From contig JAKOQB010000229.1 of NCBI GenBank assembly GCA_029778535.1, positions 1 through 64,000 of the forward strand: a DNA stretch of 64,000 bases, given 5' to 3'. How positions within the stretch are numbered: the stretch's first letter is position 1; every line of letters begins with the position of its first letter. The position numbers and the translations under genes are program-made. Of this stretch, positions 21,112-33,087 are shown in pieces. The stretch is from Pseudomonadota bacterium. Its GTDB lineage: Bacteria > Pseudomonadota > Gammaproteobacteria > Burkholderiales > Burkholderiaceae_F. Under the pieces are notes generated by a model. That model was not told the DNA's origin. It saw nothing but the letters and a program-made list of their open reading frames with translations, and did not search any database.

Positions 21112-21138
21112 TATCTTCGCGCAGCACCGCGCGTCGCC

Positions 21139-21912
21139 ATGAGCAACGACCATCGGCAGATCCTCTACGAGTACCCGTTCAGCGAACGTCTGCGGACTCT
21201 GCTGCGCCTGGAAGATCTGTTCGACAAGCTCGAGTATTTCGTCGGCCAGACGCATCCGCACTGCCATCACACAGCGCTGCTGACGCTGTTCGAGATCCTC
21301 GAAGTCACGTCGCGAGCGGATCTGAAGAGCGATTTGCTGCAGGAACTCGAGCGCCACAGGCAGACGCTGCTCACGTTACGCAACAATCCGCAGGTTTCGG
21401 AGACTGCGCTGGCGGCCGTGCTGGGCGAGATCGAGCGCGCCCAATATGCTCTGAATGCCACGCCGGGCAAGGCCGGCCAGCAGCTGCGCGATAACGAGTG
21501 GCTCACCAGTATCCGCAGCCGCGCGGGCATCCCCGGCGGCACCTGCGAGTTCGATCTGCCTTCCTACCATGCGTGGCTGATGCGCGATGCGGAAGCGCGC
21601 ACGCAGGATCTGCATGGCTGGATCCGGCCGATGCAGCAGTTCAACCTCGGCCTGGCGATCGTGCTGCGGCTGCTGCGCGAATCCGCGCAGCGCAGCGCGC
21701 AGGTCGCCGCGCAGGGTTCGTATCAGCAGATGCTGCAGGGTCGCAGCTACTCTCTGCTGCAGGTGCGCGTGGCCGCCGAAGTCGGCGCGATTCCCGAGAT
21801 CAGCGCGAACAAGTACATGCTGTGGATCCGCTTCACGGCCGCCGATCGCGATCTGAAGCCGCGCGCGATCGACCGCGACGTGCCGTTCGAACTGTCGCTG
21901 TGCGCGTTCTGA
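21139..21912 (+). CDS. zapD: Cell division protein ZapD
   Basis: FtsZ-associated protein that bundles FtsZ filaments and stabilises the Z ring. The 257 residues match the ZapD family from the start ([21 protein letters not shown]) through [12 protein letters not shown], the helical bundle and the C-terminal beta region ([23 protein letters not shown]). It follows coaE by 27 bp. Confidence 0.94.
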   Translation: MSNDHRQILYEYPFSERLRTLLRLEDLFDKLEYFVGQTHPHCHHTALLTLFEILEVTSRADLKSDLLQELERHRQTLLTLRNNPQVSETALAAVLGEIERAQYALNATPGKAGQQLRDNEWLTSIRSRAGIPGGTCEFDLPSYHAWLMRDAEARTQDLHGWIRPMQQFNLGLAIVLRLLRESAQRSAQVAAQGSYQQMLQGRSYSLLQVRVAAEVGAIPEISANKYMLWIRFTAADRDLKPRAIDRDVPFELSLCAF

Positions 21913-21929
21913 ACCGACCGCGGAGCGCG

Positions 21930-22130
21930 ATGGCGAAGACGGTCGCCTGTCCCGTTTGCGGGGCGCCGGTGGCGTGGAGTCCGAAGAGCCCCTGGCGCCC
22001 GTTCTGCTCCGAACGCTGCAAGACGATCGATCTGGGCGACTGGGCGTCCGAGCGGCATGTGATCGCGGGGCGGTCGGACGCTGCCGGCGAGGCACCGGCG
22101 GGCGCCGGGCCCGCGCCGCGCGGGCATTGA
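21930..22130 (+). CDS. yacG: DNA gyrase inhibitor / zinc protein YacG
   Basis: A 66-residue zinc protein known in E. coli to bind GyrB and inhibit gyrase. Four cysteines lie in two pairs, CPVCG and FCSERCK, followed by the typical [13 protein letters not shown]. The last 20 residues are a Gly/Ala/Pro tail. It begins 17 bp after zapD. Confidence 0.92.
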   Translation: MAKTVACPVCGAPVAWSPKSPWRPFCSERCKTIDLGDWASERHVIAGRSDAAGEAPAGAGPAPRGH

Positions 22131-22141
22131 GAAGTCTGCGG

Positions 22142-23095
22142 CTATTCGCTCCAGGCGGCGCGCAGCAGCGCGACGCCGTGCGCGCCCGCGCGCATCGCAT
22201 CGGCAAGATCGCCTGCGGTCAGTCCGCCGATCGCATACAGCGGCAGTGGCGTGTGGCGCGCGATCGCCTCGAATCCGCGCCAGCCGAGAGGCCGCGCCTG
22301 CGCGTGGCTCGGCGTCGCGCGTACCGGCCCGGCCATCGCGAAATCGCAGTCAAGGCGATGCGCGTGATCGAGGTCGTCGCGCCCGTGCACCGACGCCGCG
22401 ACCAGTCCGGTGCTCGGCCGCCGCGCCGCGCGGACGAGGTCGCGCGCGGTCAGATGCACGCCGTCGAAAGCGGGCCACAGCGCTTCCGCGTGGCGGCTGC
22501 TGATCAGCACGCGCGCGCCCTGCTCGCGCGTCCGCGCGAGTAGCGCCGGCGCCAGCGCGGCGATGTGCGCGTCGTCCAGCTCCGGTTCGCGCAGCAGCAA
22601 CAGCCGCAGGCCGCGCGCGAGCGCGCGGTCGAGCGCGCGCATGAATCCATCGCTGCCCAGCGCGGCGAAATTCGACACGCCGTAGACGGGCGGCAGATCC
22701 AGCCAGCGCAGCGCGGGCACCGCGGCCGGCAGCAGCGGCTGCGGCGCATGCGCAGGATCGTAGAAGCCGAAGCGCTGCCCTTCATGCGGGCGCGGCTCGC
22801 CGCGCCACTCGAACACGCGGCGGAAGTGCAGCCGCACGTACGCGTGCGGATAGTCGTGCTCGTAGACGACCCACGGCATCGACGGCCCGAGGTCGATACC
22901 GAGTTCCTCGTGCAGTTCGCGCGCCAGTGCCGCGGCGACGGATTCGCGTGCCTCGATCTTTCCGCCCGGGAATTCCCAGTAGCCCGCATACGGCTTGCCG
23001 GCCGGGCGATCCGCCAGCAGCACTGCGCCGTCGGCGCGCAGCAGCACGCCGACGGCGACCTCGACGACCGGACGCGGGCTTGAGGGCGATGTCAT
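22142..23095 (-). CDS. Nudix hydrolase fused to a ThiE/TenI-like domain
   Basis: A 317-residue two-domain protein. Residues about 8-135 are a MutT-type Nudix domain (Nudix box GGKIEARESVAAALARELHEELG), expected to clean up oxidised nucleotides such as 8-oxo-dGTP. Residues about 140-315 resemble thiamine phosphate synthase (YGVSNFAALG, LLLREPELDD, FDGVHLTARDL, PLYAIGGLTAGD). This fusion is a known form in beta- and gammaproteobacteria, but the role of the second domain is not settled. Its ATG overlaps the stop of the DUF815 gene (ATGA). Confidence 0.88.
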   Translation of the reverse strand: MTSPSSPRPVVEVAVGVLLRADGAVLLADRPAGKPYAGYWEFPGGKIEARESVAAALARELHEELGIDLGPSMPWVVYEHDYPHAYVRLHFRRVFEWRGEPRPHEGQRFGFYDPAHAPQPLLPAAVPALRWLDLPPVYGVSNFAALGSDGFMRALDRALARGLRLLLLREPELDDAHIAALAPALLARTREQGARVLISSRHAEALWPAFDGVHLTARDLVRAARRPSTGLVAASVHGRDDLDHAHRLDCDFAMAGPVRATPSHAQARPLGWRGFEAIARHTPLPLYAIGGLTAGDLADAMRAGAHGVALLRAAWSE

Positions 23096-23985
23096 CGCCG
23101 CGGCGCCGAGAGCCGCGCGCGCCCGGCGAAATCGCGCGCGAACTGCAGCGCCACGCGGCCGGAGCGCGATCCGCGCTGCAGCGCGAACTGCAGCGCCTCC
23201 TCGCGCCAGGTCGCGTGCGCCGGGTCGGCCGCGTCGATGCCGAAGCGCCGCAGCCAGTGACGCACGATGTCGAGGAAATCGTCCTGCCGGAACGGATAGA
23301 ACGACAGCCACAGCCCGAAGCGCTCCGACAGCGAGATCTTCTCCTCGACCGTCTCGGCCGGGTGGATCTCGCCGTCGTCTTCGTAATGCGCGGCGAGGTT
23401 CTCGCGCATGTACTCCGGCATCAGGTGGCGCCGGTTCGACGTCGCGTAGATCAGCACGTTGTCGCCGGGCGCTGCGATTGAGCCGTCGAGCGCTGCCTTG
23501 AGCGCCTTGTAGGACGCCTCACCTTCCTCGAACGACAGGTCGTCGCAGAAGACGACGAACCGCTCCGGACGGTCGGCGATCAGGTCGGCGATCTCCGGCA
23601 GATCGACGAGATCGCGCTTGTCGACCTCGATCAGCCGCAAGCCCTGGTGCATGAACGCCGCCAGGCAGGCGCGGATCAGCGACGACTTGCCGGTGCCGCG
23701 CGCGCCGGTCAGCAGCACGTTGTTGGCCGGCGCTCCGCGCACGAACTGCTCGGTGTTGCGCAGGATCGCGACCTTCTGCGCGTCGACGTGCTGCAGGTCT
23801 TCGGGGGCGATACGCGCGACCCGGTGGATCGCTTCCAGCCGGCCGAGCGTGGCGCCCAGGTACTGCCGCCGGCGCCAGCGGAACGCCGGCGCGCTCCAGT
23901 CGATCGGTCGCGCCTCGGGCAGCAGCGGAGCGAGCCGCTCCAGCAACTCGATCAGTCGCGTCTGCTCCGCGTTCTTCGAGGTCAT
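23092..23985 (-). CDS. AAA+ ATPase of the DUF815 family
   Basis: Cytoplasmic ATPase of 297 residues. The P loop is [16 protein letters not shown], Walker [15 protein letters not shown] and sensor 1 [15 protein letters not shown]. The stretch [19 protein letters not shown] is typical of DUF815. No substrate is known. The ATG at 23985 overlaps the argJ stop (ATGA); the reading frame extends 18 codons upstream into argJ, which is less likely. It sits in an argJ-DUF815-Nudix operon. Confidence 0.88.
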   Translation of the reverse strand: MTSKNAEQTRLIELLERLAPLLPEARPIDWSAPAFRWRRRQYLGATLGRLEAIHRVARIAPEDLQHVDAQKVAILRNTEQFVRGAPANNVLLTGARGTGKSSLIRACLAAFMHQGLRLIEVDKRDLVDLPEIADLIADRPERFVVFCDDLSFEEGEASYKALKAALDGSIAAPGDNVLIYATSNRRHLMPEYMRENLAAHYEDDGEIHPAETVEEKISLSERFGLWLSFYPFRQDDFLDIVRHWLRRFGIDAADPAHATWREEALQFALQRGSRSGRVALQFARDFAGRARLSAPRR

Positions 23986-25208
23986 GAACGGTAGTCGGCG
24001 TTGATCGAAACGTAGTCGTGCGAAAGGTCGCAGGTCCACACCGTCGCGACGGCGTCGCCGCGGCCGAGCATGACGCGCACGCGGATCTCATCTGCTTTCA
24101 TAACCCGCTGGCCGTCGTCCTCGCGATAGTCGGGATGGCGGCCGCCGTCGCGCGCCACCCGGACATCGCCGAGCCAGAGCTGCACGCGGTTCTGGTCGAG
24201 GTCGGCCACGCCCGCCTTGCCGACCGCGGCAAGGATGCGGCCGAGGTTGGGATCGGACGCGAAGAACGCGGTCTTCACCAACGGCGAGTGCGCGACCGAA
24301 TACGCGACCTGCGCGGCTTCACCGGGCGTGCGCGCCTCGCGCACCTCGATCTCGATGAACTTGGTCGCGCCCTCGCCGTCGCGCACGATCGCCTGCGCCA
24401 GTTGCTGTGCGACTCGCGTCAGCGCGTCCGTAAGCGCGGGCAGGCGCGGATCGCGATCGTCCTCGATGCGCACGCCGGCGCGTCCAGTCGCGATCATCAC
24501 GAACGAATCGTTGGTCGACGTGTCGCCGTCGACGGTGATGCGGTTGAACGACGAATCCGCGACCTGCCGCACCAGTCGCCGCCACAGCGATGGCGCGACG
24601 CCCGCATCGGTGGCGATGAAGCCGAGCATCGTCGCCATGTCGGGCCGTATCATGCCGGCCCCCTTCGCGATGCCGGTGATCGTCACCGTCGCTGCGCCGA
24701 CATCGACGCGCAGCGACGCCGCCTTTGGCACCGTGTCGGTGGTCATGATCGATTCGGCCGCGGCGAGCCACTGGTCGGGTGCCAGCCGCGCGATCGCCGC
24801 CGGCAGGCCCGCGAGCAGGCGCTCGAGCGGCAGCGGCTCCATGATCACGCCGGTCGAAAACGGCAGCACCTGCGTCGATGCGCAGCCGAGCCGCCGCGCG
24901 AGCTCGGCGCACGTGGCTCGCGCCGCGGCGAGTCCCGTCGCGCCGGTGCCCGCATTGGCGCAACCGGTGTTGATCACCAGCGCGCGGACCTCCCCGCCCG
25001 CCGCGAGTTGCTCGCGGCACACCTGCACCGGCGCGGCGCAGAAGCGGTTCTGCGTGAAAACGCCCGCCACGCTCGCGCCCGGCGCGATGCGGATCACCAC
25101 CAGGTCCTTGCGATTCGCCTTGCGGATCCCGGCTTCGGTCCAGCCGAGTTCGACGCCGGCGACAGGATGCAGCGAGGCTGGATCAGGCGCGGCGAGCTTG
25201 ACGGGCAT
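23982..25208 (-). CDS. argJ: Bifunctional ornithine acetyltransferase / N-acetylglutamate synthase
   Basis: Arginine biosynthesis enzyme that moves the acetyl group from N-acetylornithine to glutamate. The 408 residues include the autocleavage site in [16 protein letters not shown], where the Thr becomes the beta-chain N terminus and nucleophile, plus [14 protein letters not shown] and the terminal [13 protein letters not shown]. The ATG at 25208 starts [10 protein letters not shown]; the frame is open upstream only through the GTGATCC repeat array, which encodes low-quality sequence. Confidence 0.96.
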   Translation of the reverse strand: MPVKLAAPDPASLHPVAGVELGWTEAGIRKANRKDLVVIRIAPGASVAGVFTQNRFCAAPVQVCREQLAAGGEVRALVINTGCANAGTGATGLAAARATCAELARRLGCASTQVLPFSTGVIMEPLPLERLLAGLPAAIARLAPDQWLAAAESIMTTDTVPKAASLRVDVGAATVTITGIAKGAGMIRPDMATMLGFIATDAGVAPSLWRRLVRQVADSSFNRITVDGDTSTNDSFVMIATGRAGVRIEDDRDPRLPALTDALTRVAQQLAQAIVRDGEGATKFIEIEVREARTPGEAAQVAYSVAHSPLVKTAFFASDPNLGRILAAVGKAGVADLDQNRVQLWLGDVRVARDGGRHPDYREDDGQRVMKADEIRVRVMLGRGDAVATVWTCDLSHDYVSINADYRS

Positions 25209-25212
25209 GTTC

Positions 25213-25304
25213 GTGATCCGTGATCCGTGATCCGTGGTTCGTGATCCGTGTCTGACCGCCAGGTCCGCGGTCGGAGCGAGCGACCACGGCTCACCGATCA
25301 CGGC

Positions 25305-25308
<4 letters not shown>
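25213..25308. repeat. GTGATCC heptad repeat array between argJ and secA
   Basis: Five tandem 7-bp units, four GTGATCC and one variant GTGGTTC, fill 25213-25247. Degenerate inverted units (CGATCAC, GGCTCAC) follow at about 25294-25307. The same heptad occurs at 31718-31791 and 57183-57227, always in gaps between genes. Confidence 0.85.
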
Positions 25309-28064
<2,756 letters not shown>

Positions 28065-28190
28065 CAGGATGGGAATGAAACCGCACGGCGTCGCCGCGGG
28101 GCGTGCCATGGCACGCCGGGCCACGGCGCGGCGCGCATCGACGCGAAGCGGCCGATTATCTCATGGGCCGTGGGCCGGCCCCGGCGGGAA

Positions 28191-29195
28191 CTAACGGGCG
28201 GCGCGGGCCGCCGCGGCCAGACCGTTCACGTCGACCGTGCGCGCGGACTTCGACCCGGCGCCGAGCTGCGCCAGCGGCGAATCCTTCGCCAGGCTGGCGA
28301 GGAAGCGCGCCGGATTCTGCGGCGCGCCGTTGACGTGAACTTCGAAGTGCAGGTGCGGGCCGGTGGAACGGCCGGTGGTACCGACCTCGGCGATCTTCTG
28401 CCCCTTGCGGACGATGTCGCCGGGCTTGACGACGATGCGGCTTGCGTGCGCGTACAGGGTGGAGAGGTGATTGCCGTGGTCGACCGTCACCGTGTTGCCG
28501 AACATCGGGTGGTACTCGGCGTTCACCACGACGCCCCCGGCGGCGGCAAAGATCGGCGTTCCGACCGGCGCCGCGAAATCGATGCCGGCGTGCATCGCCA
28601 ACTGGCCCGTGATCGGGTCGACACGCTTGCCGTACCCGGAGCCGATGAAGCCCTGCGATACGGGCGTGTTTTCCGGCAGCAGCGCGCGCCGCACGCGCGC
28701 CGACATCAGTTCCGATTCGAGCACGTCCATGTAGTCGGCCCGGTCTTCCACGCCGCGGGCGACGCGATCGAGCTCGGCCTTCAGTTCCCGCATCGTCATC
28801 GGGCGGCCATCGGTCTCGACGCCGCCGCGACCGGGCAGTTCCTTGAAGTTGAATTCCTCCGGGCGGATCCCGGCGAGTCGCGACACGCGCTCGCCGAGCG
28901 CGTCCAGCCGCATCAGCTGCGCCTGCATCTCGCCCAGCTTGCGCGCCATCGCCGACAGGTTGTCGCGCACGAACTGCTCGTTGCGAGCAACCTCGTCGCG
29001 CATCACACCGGCGGCGAAATCGTGCAGAAACGGGATGCGGAATTCGCTGACCACCTTGAAGGTCGCGACATACAGGCCCGTCACCGAAAACACGAACACC
29101 AGCAACGCCGTGGCGGCCGCGAACCAGAAGGTTCGCGGCGTCAGCGTCAGCGTGATCGCACGGGCAAGGCGTTGATCGACGACAATGATCTGCAC
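28191..29195 (-). CDS. M23-family metallopeptidase with N-terminal membrane anchor
   Basis: Periplasmic LytM-type protein of 334 residues. One membrane segment (FWFAAATALLVFVFSVTGLYVATF) is followed by a coiled-coil-rich stretch (about 60-165) and an M23 domain (about 190-300) with the zinc ligands in HAGIDFA and HLHFEVHVNG plus GYGKRVDPITG. The full set of His and Asp residues suggests an active endopeptidase. The chosen GTG at 29195 has GGAGG eight bases upstream. Position next to secA and divergent from dciA is common in betaproteobacteria. Confidence 0.9.
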   Translation of the reverse strand: MQIIVVDQRLARAITLTLTPRTFWFAAATALLVFVFSVTGLYVATFKVVSEFRIPFLHDFAAGVMRDEVARNEQFVRDNLSAMARKLGEMQAQLMRLDALGERVSRLAGIRPEEFNFKELPGRGGVETDGRPMTMRELKAELDRVARGVEDRADYMDVLESELMSARVRRALLPENTPVSQGFIGSGYGKRVDPITGQLAMHAGIDFAAPVGTPIFAAAGGVVVNAEYHPMFGNTVTVDHGNHLSTLYAHASRIVVKPGDIVRKGQKIAEVGTTGRSTGPHLHFEVHVNGAPQNPARFLASLAKDSPLAQLGAGSKSARTVDVNGLAAAARAAR

Positions 29196-29266
29196 TCGTG
29201 ATCCTCCGACACATCGGCGCAGCCGGCGGCGGATAATGCGCACCGTCCGCGCGACCGCTCGTTCCC

Positions 29267-29758
29267 ATGCACTTTCAGATGCTCTCCGGCAAGACCCTGG
29301 CCGAGGCTCTTGCCGAATCTCCCGCCGCCGCGCTGATCGCACGCTGCGAACGCGCCGATCTTGCAGCTCGCCTGATCCTTGCAGCGCTGGACGAATCGTC
29401 GACTCGCCCCGGCCAATCCCCGACCATTCGCTGCGAGATCAGGGAGCACATACTTCTGATCTTCGCCACCTCCGTCGCGCAAGCAGCGAAACTGCGCCAA
29501 GCCGTGCCGGGGCTGCTTGCGGTACTTCAGGCGCGCGGGCTGGACCTTAGCGAAATACGGGTTCGCGTTCAACCCAGCCTATCGGCTGAACCTACAGGAG
29601 GGACGCCGGACCAGCCGTCTGCTGCGCCGAACGTCGGTCAATTTCGGCCATCGGCGGCGGCACTGCGGCTCGCGGAGGATCTCGCGGTGAACCTGAGGCC
29701 TTCGCCGCTGCGCGACGCGGCCCAGCGGCTGGCGCGGCGGCTGCGCGGACTCAAGTGA
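29267..29758 (+). CDS. dciA: DciA-like protein (DUF721)
   Basis: A 163-residue protein of the DUF721 family, whose DciA members help load the replicative helicase DnaB in bacteria lacking DnaC. The conserved core is CEIREHILLIFATSVAQAAKLRQAVPGLLAVLQARGL split over two strands and a helix; the C-terminal part is a variable basic tail. It is divergent from the M23 gene and its end overlaps the small membrane protein on the other strand by eight bases. The symbol is used by family resemblance. Confidence 0.75.
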   Translation: MHFQMLSGKTLAEALAESPAAALIARCERADLAARLILAALDESSTRPGQSPTIRCEIREHILLIFATSVAQAAKLRQAVPGLLAVLQARGLDLSEIRVRVQPSLSAEPTGGTPDQPSAAPNVGQFRPSAAALRLAEDLAVNLRPSPLRDAAQRLARRLRGLK

Positions 29759-29927
29759 AGCGCTGGACCAGCAGTACGGCGAAGAACAGCACCGCGGCCG
29801 CGAGGCCGAGTCCGAACAGCCGCCCGGCCCAGCGCAGATACCTGCGATCTCCGCTGAAGATGAACAGCGCAGCGCAGGCGATGATCGCGGCCGCGAAGAG
29901 GAACAGCAGCACGCGGAAGTACGGCAC
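29751..29927 (-). CDS. Small two-segment membrane protein downstream of lpxC
   Basis: A 58-residue predicted membrane protein from a GTG at 29927. Two hydrophobic segments (VLLFLFAAAIIACAALFIF and LGLAAAVLFFAVLLV) flank a short basic loop SGDRRYLRWAGR. It starts 12 bases after the lpxC stop in the same direction and its last eight bases overlap dciA. It is not a family I can name, but the translated pattern is coherent and matches small conserved membrane proteins seen next to lpxC in related genomes. Confidence 0.6.
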   Translation of the reverse strand: MPYFRVLLFLFAAAIIACAALFIFSGDRRYLRWAGRLFGLGLAAAVLFFAVLLVQRFT

Positions 29928-29939
29928 CGCGGCCCGCGG

Positions 29940-30848
29940 TCAGGCAAGAACCGGTTGGCGCAGCCCGGCCGGCGCGACGGAGGCGTCCTCGAACGTGACG
30001 ACCTCGTACGCGGCCTGATCGGCCAGCAGCGCGCGGACGAGCCGGTTGTTCAGCGCGTGACCCGATTTGTGGGCGACGTAAGCTGCGATCAGCGGCCGGC
30101 CGAGCACGTACAGATCGCCCATCGCGTCGAGGATCTTGTGCTTGGCGAACTCGTCGCCGGACCTCAAGCCGTCGGTGTTCAGCACGCGATACTCGTCCAT
30201 CACGATCGCGTTCTGGAAATTCCCGCCCAAGCCCAGGCCGGCGGCGCGCAGCGCCTCCACTTCATTGACGAAGCCGAACGTTCGCGCGCGCGCGACCGAG
30301 GCCATGTACGACTCGCGCGCGAAGTCGACCTCGACGTCCTGGTCGGTCGCGTCGATGGCCGGGTGATTGAATTCGATCGAGAAGCGCAGCTTGAAGCCGT
30401 CGAACGGCTCCAGCCGCGCCCACTTCTCGTCCGCGCGCACCGCCACCGGCTTGCGCACGCGAATGAACCGCTTCGGAGCGTTCAGTTCGACGATGCCGGC
30501 CGACTGCAGCAGGAAGACGAAGCTGGCCGCGCTGCCGTCCATGATCGGGATCTCGGCCGCGTCGACATCGACAAAGACGTTGTCGATCCCGAGCCCGGCG
30601 AGCGCGCTCATCAGGTGCTCGATCGTCGCCACGCGCGCGCTGCCCTGCACCAGCGTCGACGCCATGCGCGTGTCGCCGACCGCCTCCGGCCGCACGGCAA
30701 TATCGACCGCGGGATCGAGATCCACGCGCCGAAAAATGATGCCGCTGTCGGCCGCCGCCGGCCGCAGCACAAGTTCGACCTTGGTGCCGCTGTGCATTCC
30801 GATGCCGACTGTGCGCACCAGCGACTTCAGGGTTCGTTGCTTCAGCAT
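29940..30848 (-). CDS. lpxC: UDP-3-O-acyl-N-acetylglucosamine deacetylase
   Basis: Zinc deacetylase of the committed step of lipid A synthesis. The 302 residues contain [16 protein letters not shown] with the first zinc His, [14 protein letters not shown] with the other His and Asp ligands, and [15 protein letters not shown] with the catalytic His. The start [21 protein letters not shown] is canonical, with GGAG just upstream. A 21-bp tandem repeat lies in the divergent upstream region. Confidence 0.97.
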   Translation of the reverse strand: MLKQRTLKSLVRTVGIGMHSGTKVELVLRPAAADSGIIFRRVDLDPAVDIAVRPEAVGDTRMASTLVQGSARVATIEHLMSALAGLGIDNVFVDVDAAEIPIMDGSAASFVFLLQSAGIVELNAPKRFIRVRKPVAVRADEKWARLEPFDGFKLRFSIEFNHPAIDATDQDVEVDFARESYMASVARARTFGFVNEVEALRAAGLGLGGNFQNAIVMDEYRVLNTDGLRSGDEFAKHKILDAMGDLYVLGRPLIAAYVAHKSGHALNNRLVRALLADQAAYEVVTFEDASVAPAGLRQPVLA

Positions 30849-30867
30849 GATGCTCCGATTCTAAAGG

Positions 30868-30909
30868 GCGCGATCGCGCACTCGATTTGCGCGATCGCGC
30901 ACTCGATTT
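30868..30909. repeat. Two exact 21-bp tandem repeats upstream of lpxC
   Basis: The unit GCGCGATCGCGCACTCGATTT occurs twice head to tail (30868-30888 and 30889-30909). Each copy begins with the palindrome GCGCGATCGCGC. They sit between the divergent lpxC and DUF2189 genes, where both promoters should lie, so they could be tandem operators. Confidence 0.9.
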
Positions 30910-30955
30910 TCGGCGCGGACGCGGACACAATGCCGGCGCGCGCCCGAGTCCGCCG

Positions 30956-31735
30956 ATGAACGAACCCGCACCGATCACTCCGCCCGCGTCGCCATTGCCG
31001 GCGATCCGGACGGTTTCGCCCGATGCGCCACTGCGCTGGCTCGCCAGGGCGGCCGCCGATCTGCGCGCGGCGCCGCGCGCGAGCCTGTTCTACGGCGCCG
31101 CGTTCGCGGTGATGGGCTGGGCGATCTATCTGGTGTTCCAGCATGCGTACGAGTACACGTCGGCGCTGACGGCGGGGTTTCTGCTGCTCGGTCCGTTCCT
31201 GTGCACGGGGCTGTACGACATCAGCCGCCGCGTCGAGCGCGACGGGGCCGCACCTCTGGCGCCGACCCTGACCGCCTGGCGTGCGAACCTCGGCGCCTTT
31301 TCGCTGTTCGCGCTGCTCCTGACCGTGATCATGCTGATCTGGGCGCGCGCTTCGCTGGTGACCTTCGCGCTGTTCTTCTCGAGCGGCATGCCGTCGCTGA
31401 CCGGATTCCTTGCCCGCGTGGTCAGCATCGAGCACTGGGACTTCGTGCTGACGTGGCTCGCGGTCGGCGGCGTGTTCGCCGCGATCGTGTTCGCCGTCAG
31501 CGTGGTATCGGTGCCGATGATGCTCGATCGCGGCACCGACACCGTCGTCGCGGCGCTGACCAGCGTGCGCGCGCTGCTCGCCAATCCCGGCCCGCTGCTG
31601 GCGTGGGCCGCACTGATCGTGCTGCTGATCGGTGCCGGCTTCGCGACGCTGTTAGTCGGCCTCGTCGTCACCGGGCCGCTGGTGGGTCATGCGACGTGGC
31701 ATGCGTATCGGGACATCGTGGTCCGTGATCCGTGA
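30956..31735 (+). CDS. DUF2189 integral membrane protein
   Basis: A 259-residue membrane protein with about six hydrophobic segments (SLFYGAAFAVMGWAIYLVF, ALTAGFLLLGPFLCTGLYDISRR, LFALLLTVIMLIWARA, LAVGGVFAAIVFAVSVVSVPMML, LLAWAALIVLLIGAGFATLL). It matches the DUF2189 group, of unknown function. The chosen ATG at 30956 begins MNEPAPITPP. The last few codons and the TGA stop come from the GTGATCC repeat array. It separates lpxC from ftsZ, which are often adjacent. Confidence 0.82.
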   Translation: MNEPAPITPPASPLPAIRTVSPDAPLRWLARAAADLRAAPRASLFYGAAFAVMGWAIYLVFQHAYEYTSALTAGFLLLGPFLCTGLYDISRRVERDGAAPLAPTLTAWRANLGAFSLFALLLTVIMLIWARASLVTFALFFSSGMPSLTGFLARVVSIEHWDFVLTWLAVGGVFAAIVFAVSVVSVPMMLDRGTDTVVAALTSVRALLANPGPLLAWAALIVLLIGAGFATLLVGLVVTGPLVGHATWHAYRDIVVRDP

Positions 31736-31791
31736 TCGGTGATCCGTGATCCGTGGGATCAACGGATCACGGATCACGAACAACGGATCAC
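31718..31791. repeat. GTGATCC heptads forming a palindrome between DUF2189 and ftsZ
   Basis: Five direct heptads (31718-31752, GTGATCC and variants) are followed by three inverted units GGATCAC (31764-31770, 31771-31777, 31785-31791). Positions 31739-31754 and 31762-31777 form a perfect 16-bp stem with a 7-base loop. It lies between convergent genes and may act as a bidirectional transcription barrier, although no T tract is present. Confidence 0.85.
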
Positions 31792-31795
31792 GGGC

Positions 31796-32986
31796 CTAGT
31801 CCGCCTGTTTGCGCAGGAATGCCGGGATGTCGAAGCGGTCGTGGCCGGCATCCTCCATCGCCGACACGCGCGCCTGCGCGCTTTCGCGCGAGCGCCACAC
31901 CGCCGGCGTGTCGAAGTGGCTGTAGTCGCCGCCCGCTGCGCCGCCGTTGCCGTGCGCGATCGACGGCACCACGACCGGTGCATTGTCGGTGCCCGTCTTC
32001 ACCACCGTGAACGGCGTCTGCTTCTTCGCCGCCGACACGCGGCCGAGTCCGGTCGCGACCACGGTCACGCGCAGGTTGTCGCCCATCGATTCGTCGCAAA
32101 CGGTGCCGAAGATCACGGTCGCATCCTCGGCGGCGAAGGCGCGGATCGTGTTCATCACCTCGCGCGTCTCCTTCATTCGCAGCGAGTTGCTGGCCGTGAT
32201 GTTCACCAGCACGCCGCGCGCGCCGGACAGGTCCACGCCTTCCAGCAGCGGGCTGGCGACGGCCTGTTCGGCGGCGATGCGCGCGCGATCCAGCCCCTCG
32301 GCGGTCGCGGTGCCCATCATCGCCTTGCCGTGCTCGCTCATGACGGTCTTCACGTCCTCGAAGTCGACGTTGACCAGGCCCGGGATGTTGATGATCTCGG
32401 CGATGCCGGCGCACGCGTTGTGCAGCACGTCGTCGGCGGAACGGAAGCACTCCTCGAAGCTCGCGTCCTCGCCCAGAACTTCCTCGAGCTTGTTGTTCAG
32501 GATCACGATCAGCGAGTGCACGCGCTCCTCGAGCTCGCTCAGGCCGGCCTCCGCGACCTTCATCCGCCGCGGCCCCTCGAACTCGAAGGGCTTCGACACC
32601 ACCGCCACCGTCAGAATGCCGAGCTCCTTGGCGATCTCGGCGACCACGGGGGCCGCGCCCGTGCCGGTGCCACCGCCCATGCCTGCCGTGATGAACACCA
32701 TGTGCGCGCCGCGCAGCGCGTCGGCGATGCGGTCGCGGCCGTCGATCGCGGCCTGCCGCCCCGCCTCCGGCTTGCTGCCGGCACCCAGCCCCGTCGTGCC
32801 GAGCTGGATGATGTTCCTGGCCGATGAGCGTGCCAGCGCCTGGTGATCGGTGTTGGCACAGATGAACTCAACGCCCTGCACGCCGCGCCGGATCATGTGC
32901 TCGATGGCGTTGCCGCCGGCGCCGCCGACGCCGACCACCTTGATCACCGTACCGCGAGTTTCCGTTTCCAGAATTTCAAAAGCCAT
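31796..32986 (-). CDS. ftsZ: Cell division protein FtsZ
   Basis: Tubulin-like GTPase that forms the division ring. The 396 residues hold the GTP-binding core (VGVGGAGGNAI, ANTDHQAL, the tubulin signature GGGTGTGAAP, and NVDFEDV with the T7-loop residues) and the C-terminal peptide DIPAFLRKQAD that binds FtsA and ZipA. Two adjacent ATGs exist; the second (32986) has GGAGG at a better five-base spacing. A TTGACA (33032-33037, minus strand) upstream could be a -35, but no good -10 follows. It is the last gene of the dcw run. Confidence 0.98.
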   Translation of the reverse strand: MAFEILETETRGTVIKVVGVGGAGGNAIEHMIRRGVQGVEFICANTDHQALARSSARNIIQLGTTGLGAGSKPEAGRQAAIDGRDRIADALRGAHMVFITAGMGGGTGTGAAPVVAEIAKELGILTVAVVSKPFEFEGPRRMKVAEAGLSELEERVHSLIVILNNKLEEVLGEDASFEECFRSADDVLHNACAGIAEIINIPGLVNVDFEDVKTVMSEHGKAMMGTATAEGLDRARIAAEQAVASPLLEGVDLSGARGVLVNITASNSLRMKETREVMNTIRAFAAEDATVIFGTVCDESMGDNLRVTVVATGLGRVSAAKKQTPFTVVKTGTDNAPVVVPSIAHGNGGAAGGDYSHFDTPAVWRSRESAQARVSAMEDAGHDRFDIPAFLRKQAD

Positions 32987-33087
32987 CATGCCCTCCAGGT
33001 TTGCTCAATGCACCGATACCGAAACGCGCAATGTCAATGACGACGCGGGTTGTTCTTCGTTGTCGTCTTTGACACTGCACGCTTCCC

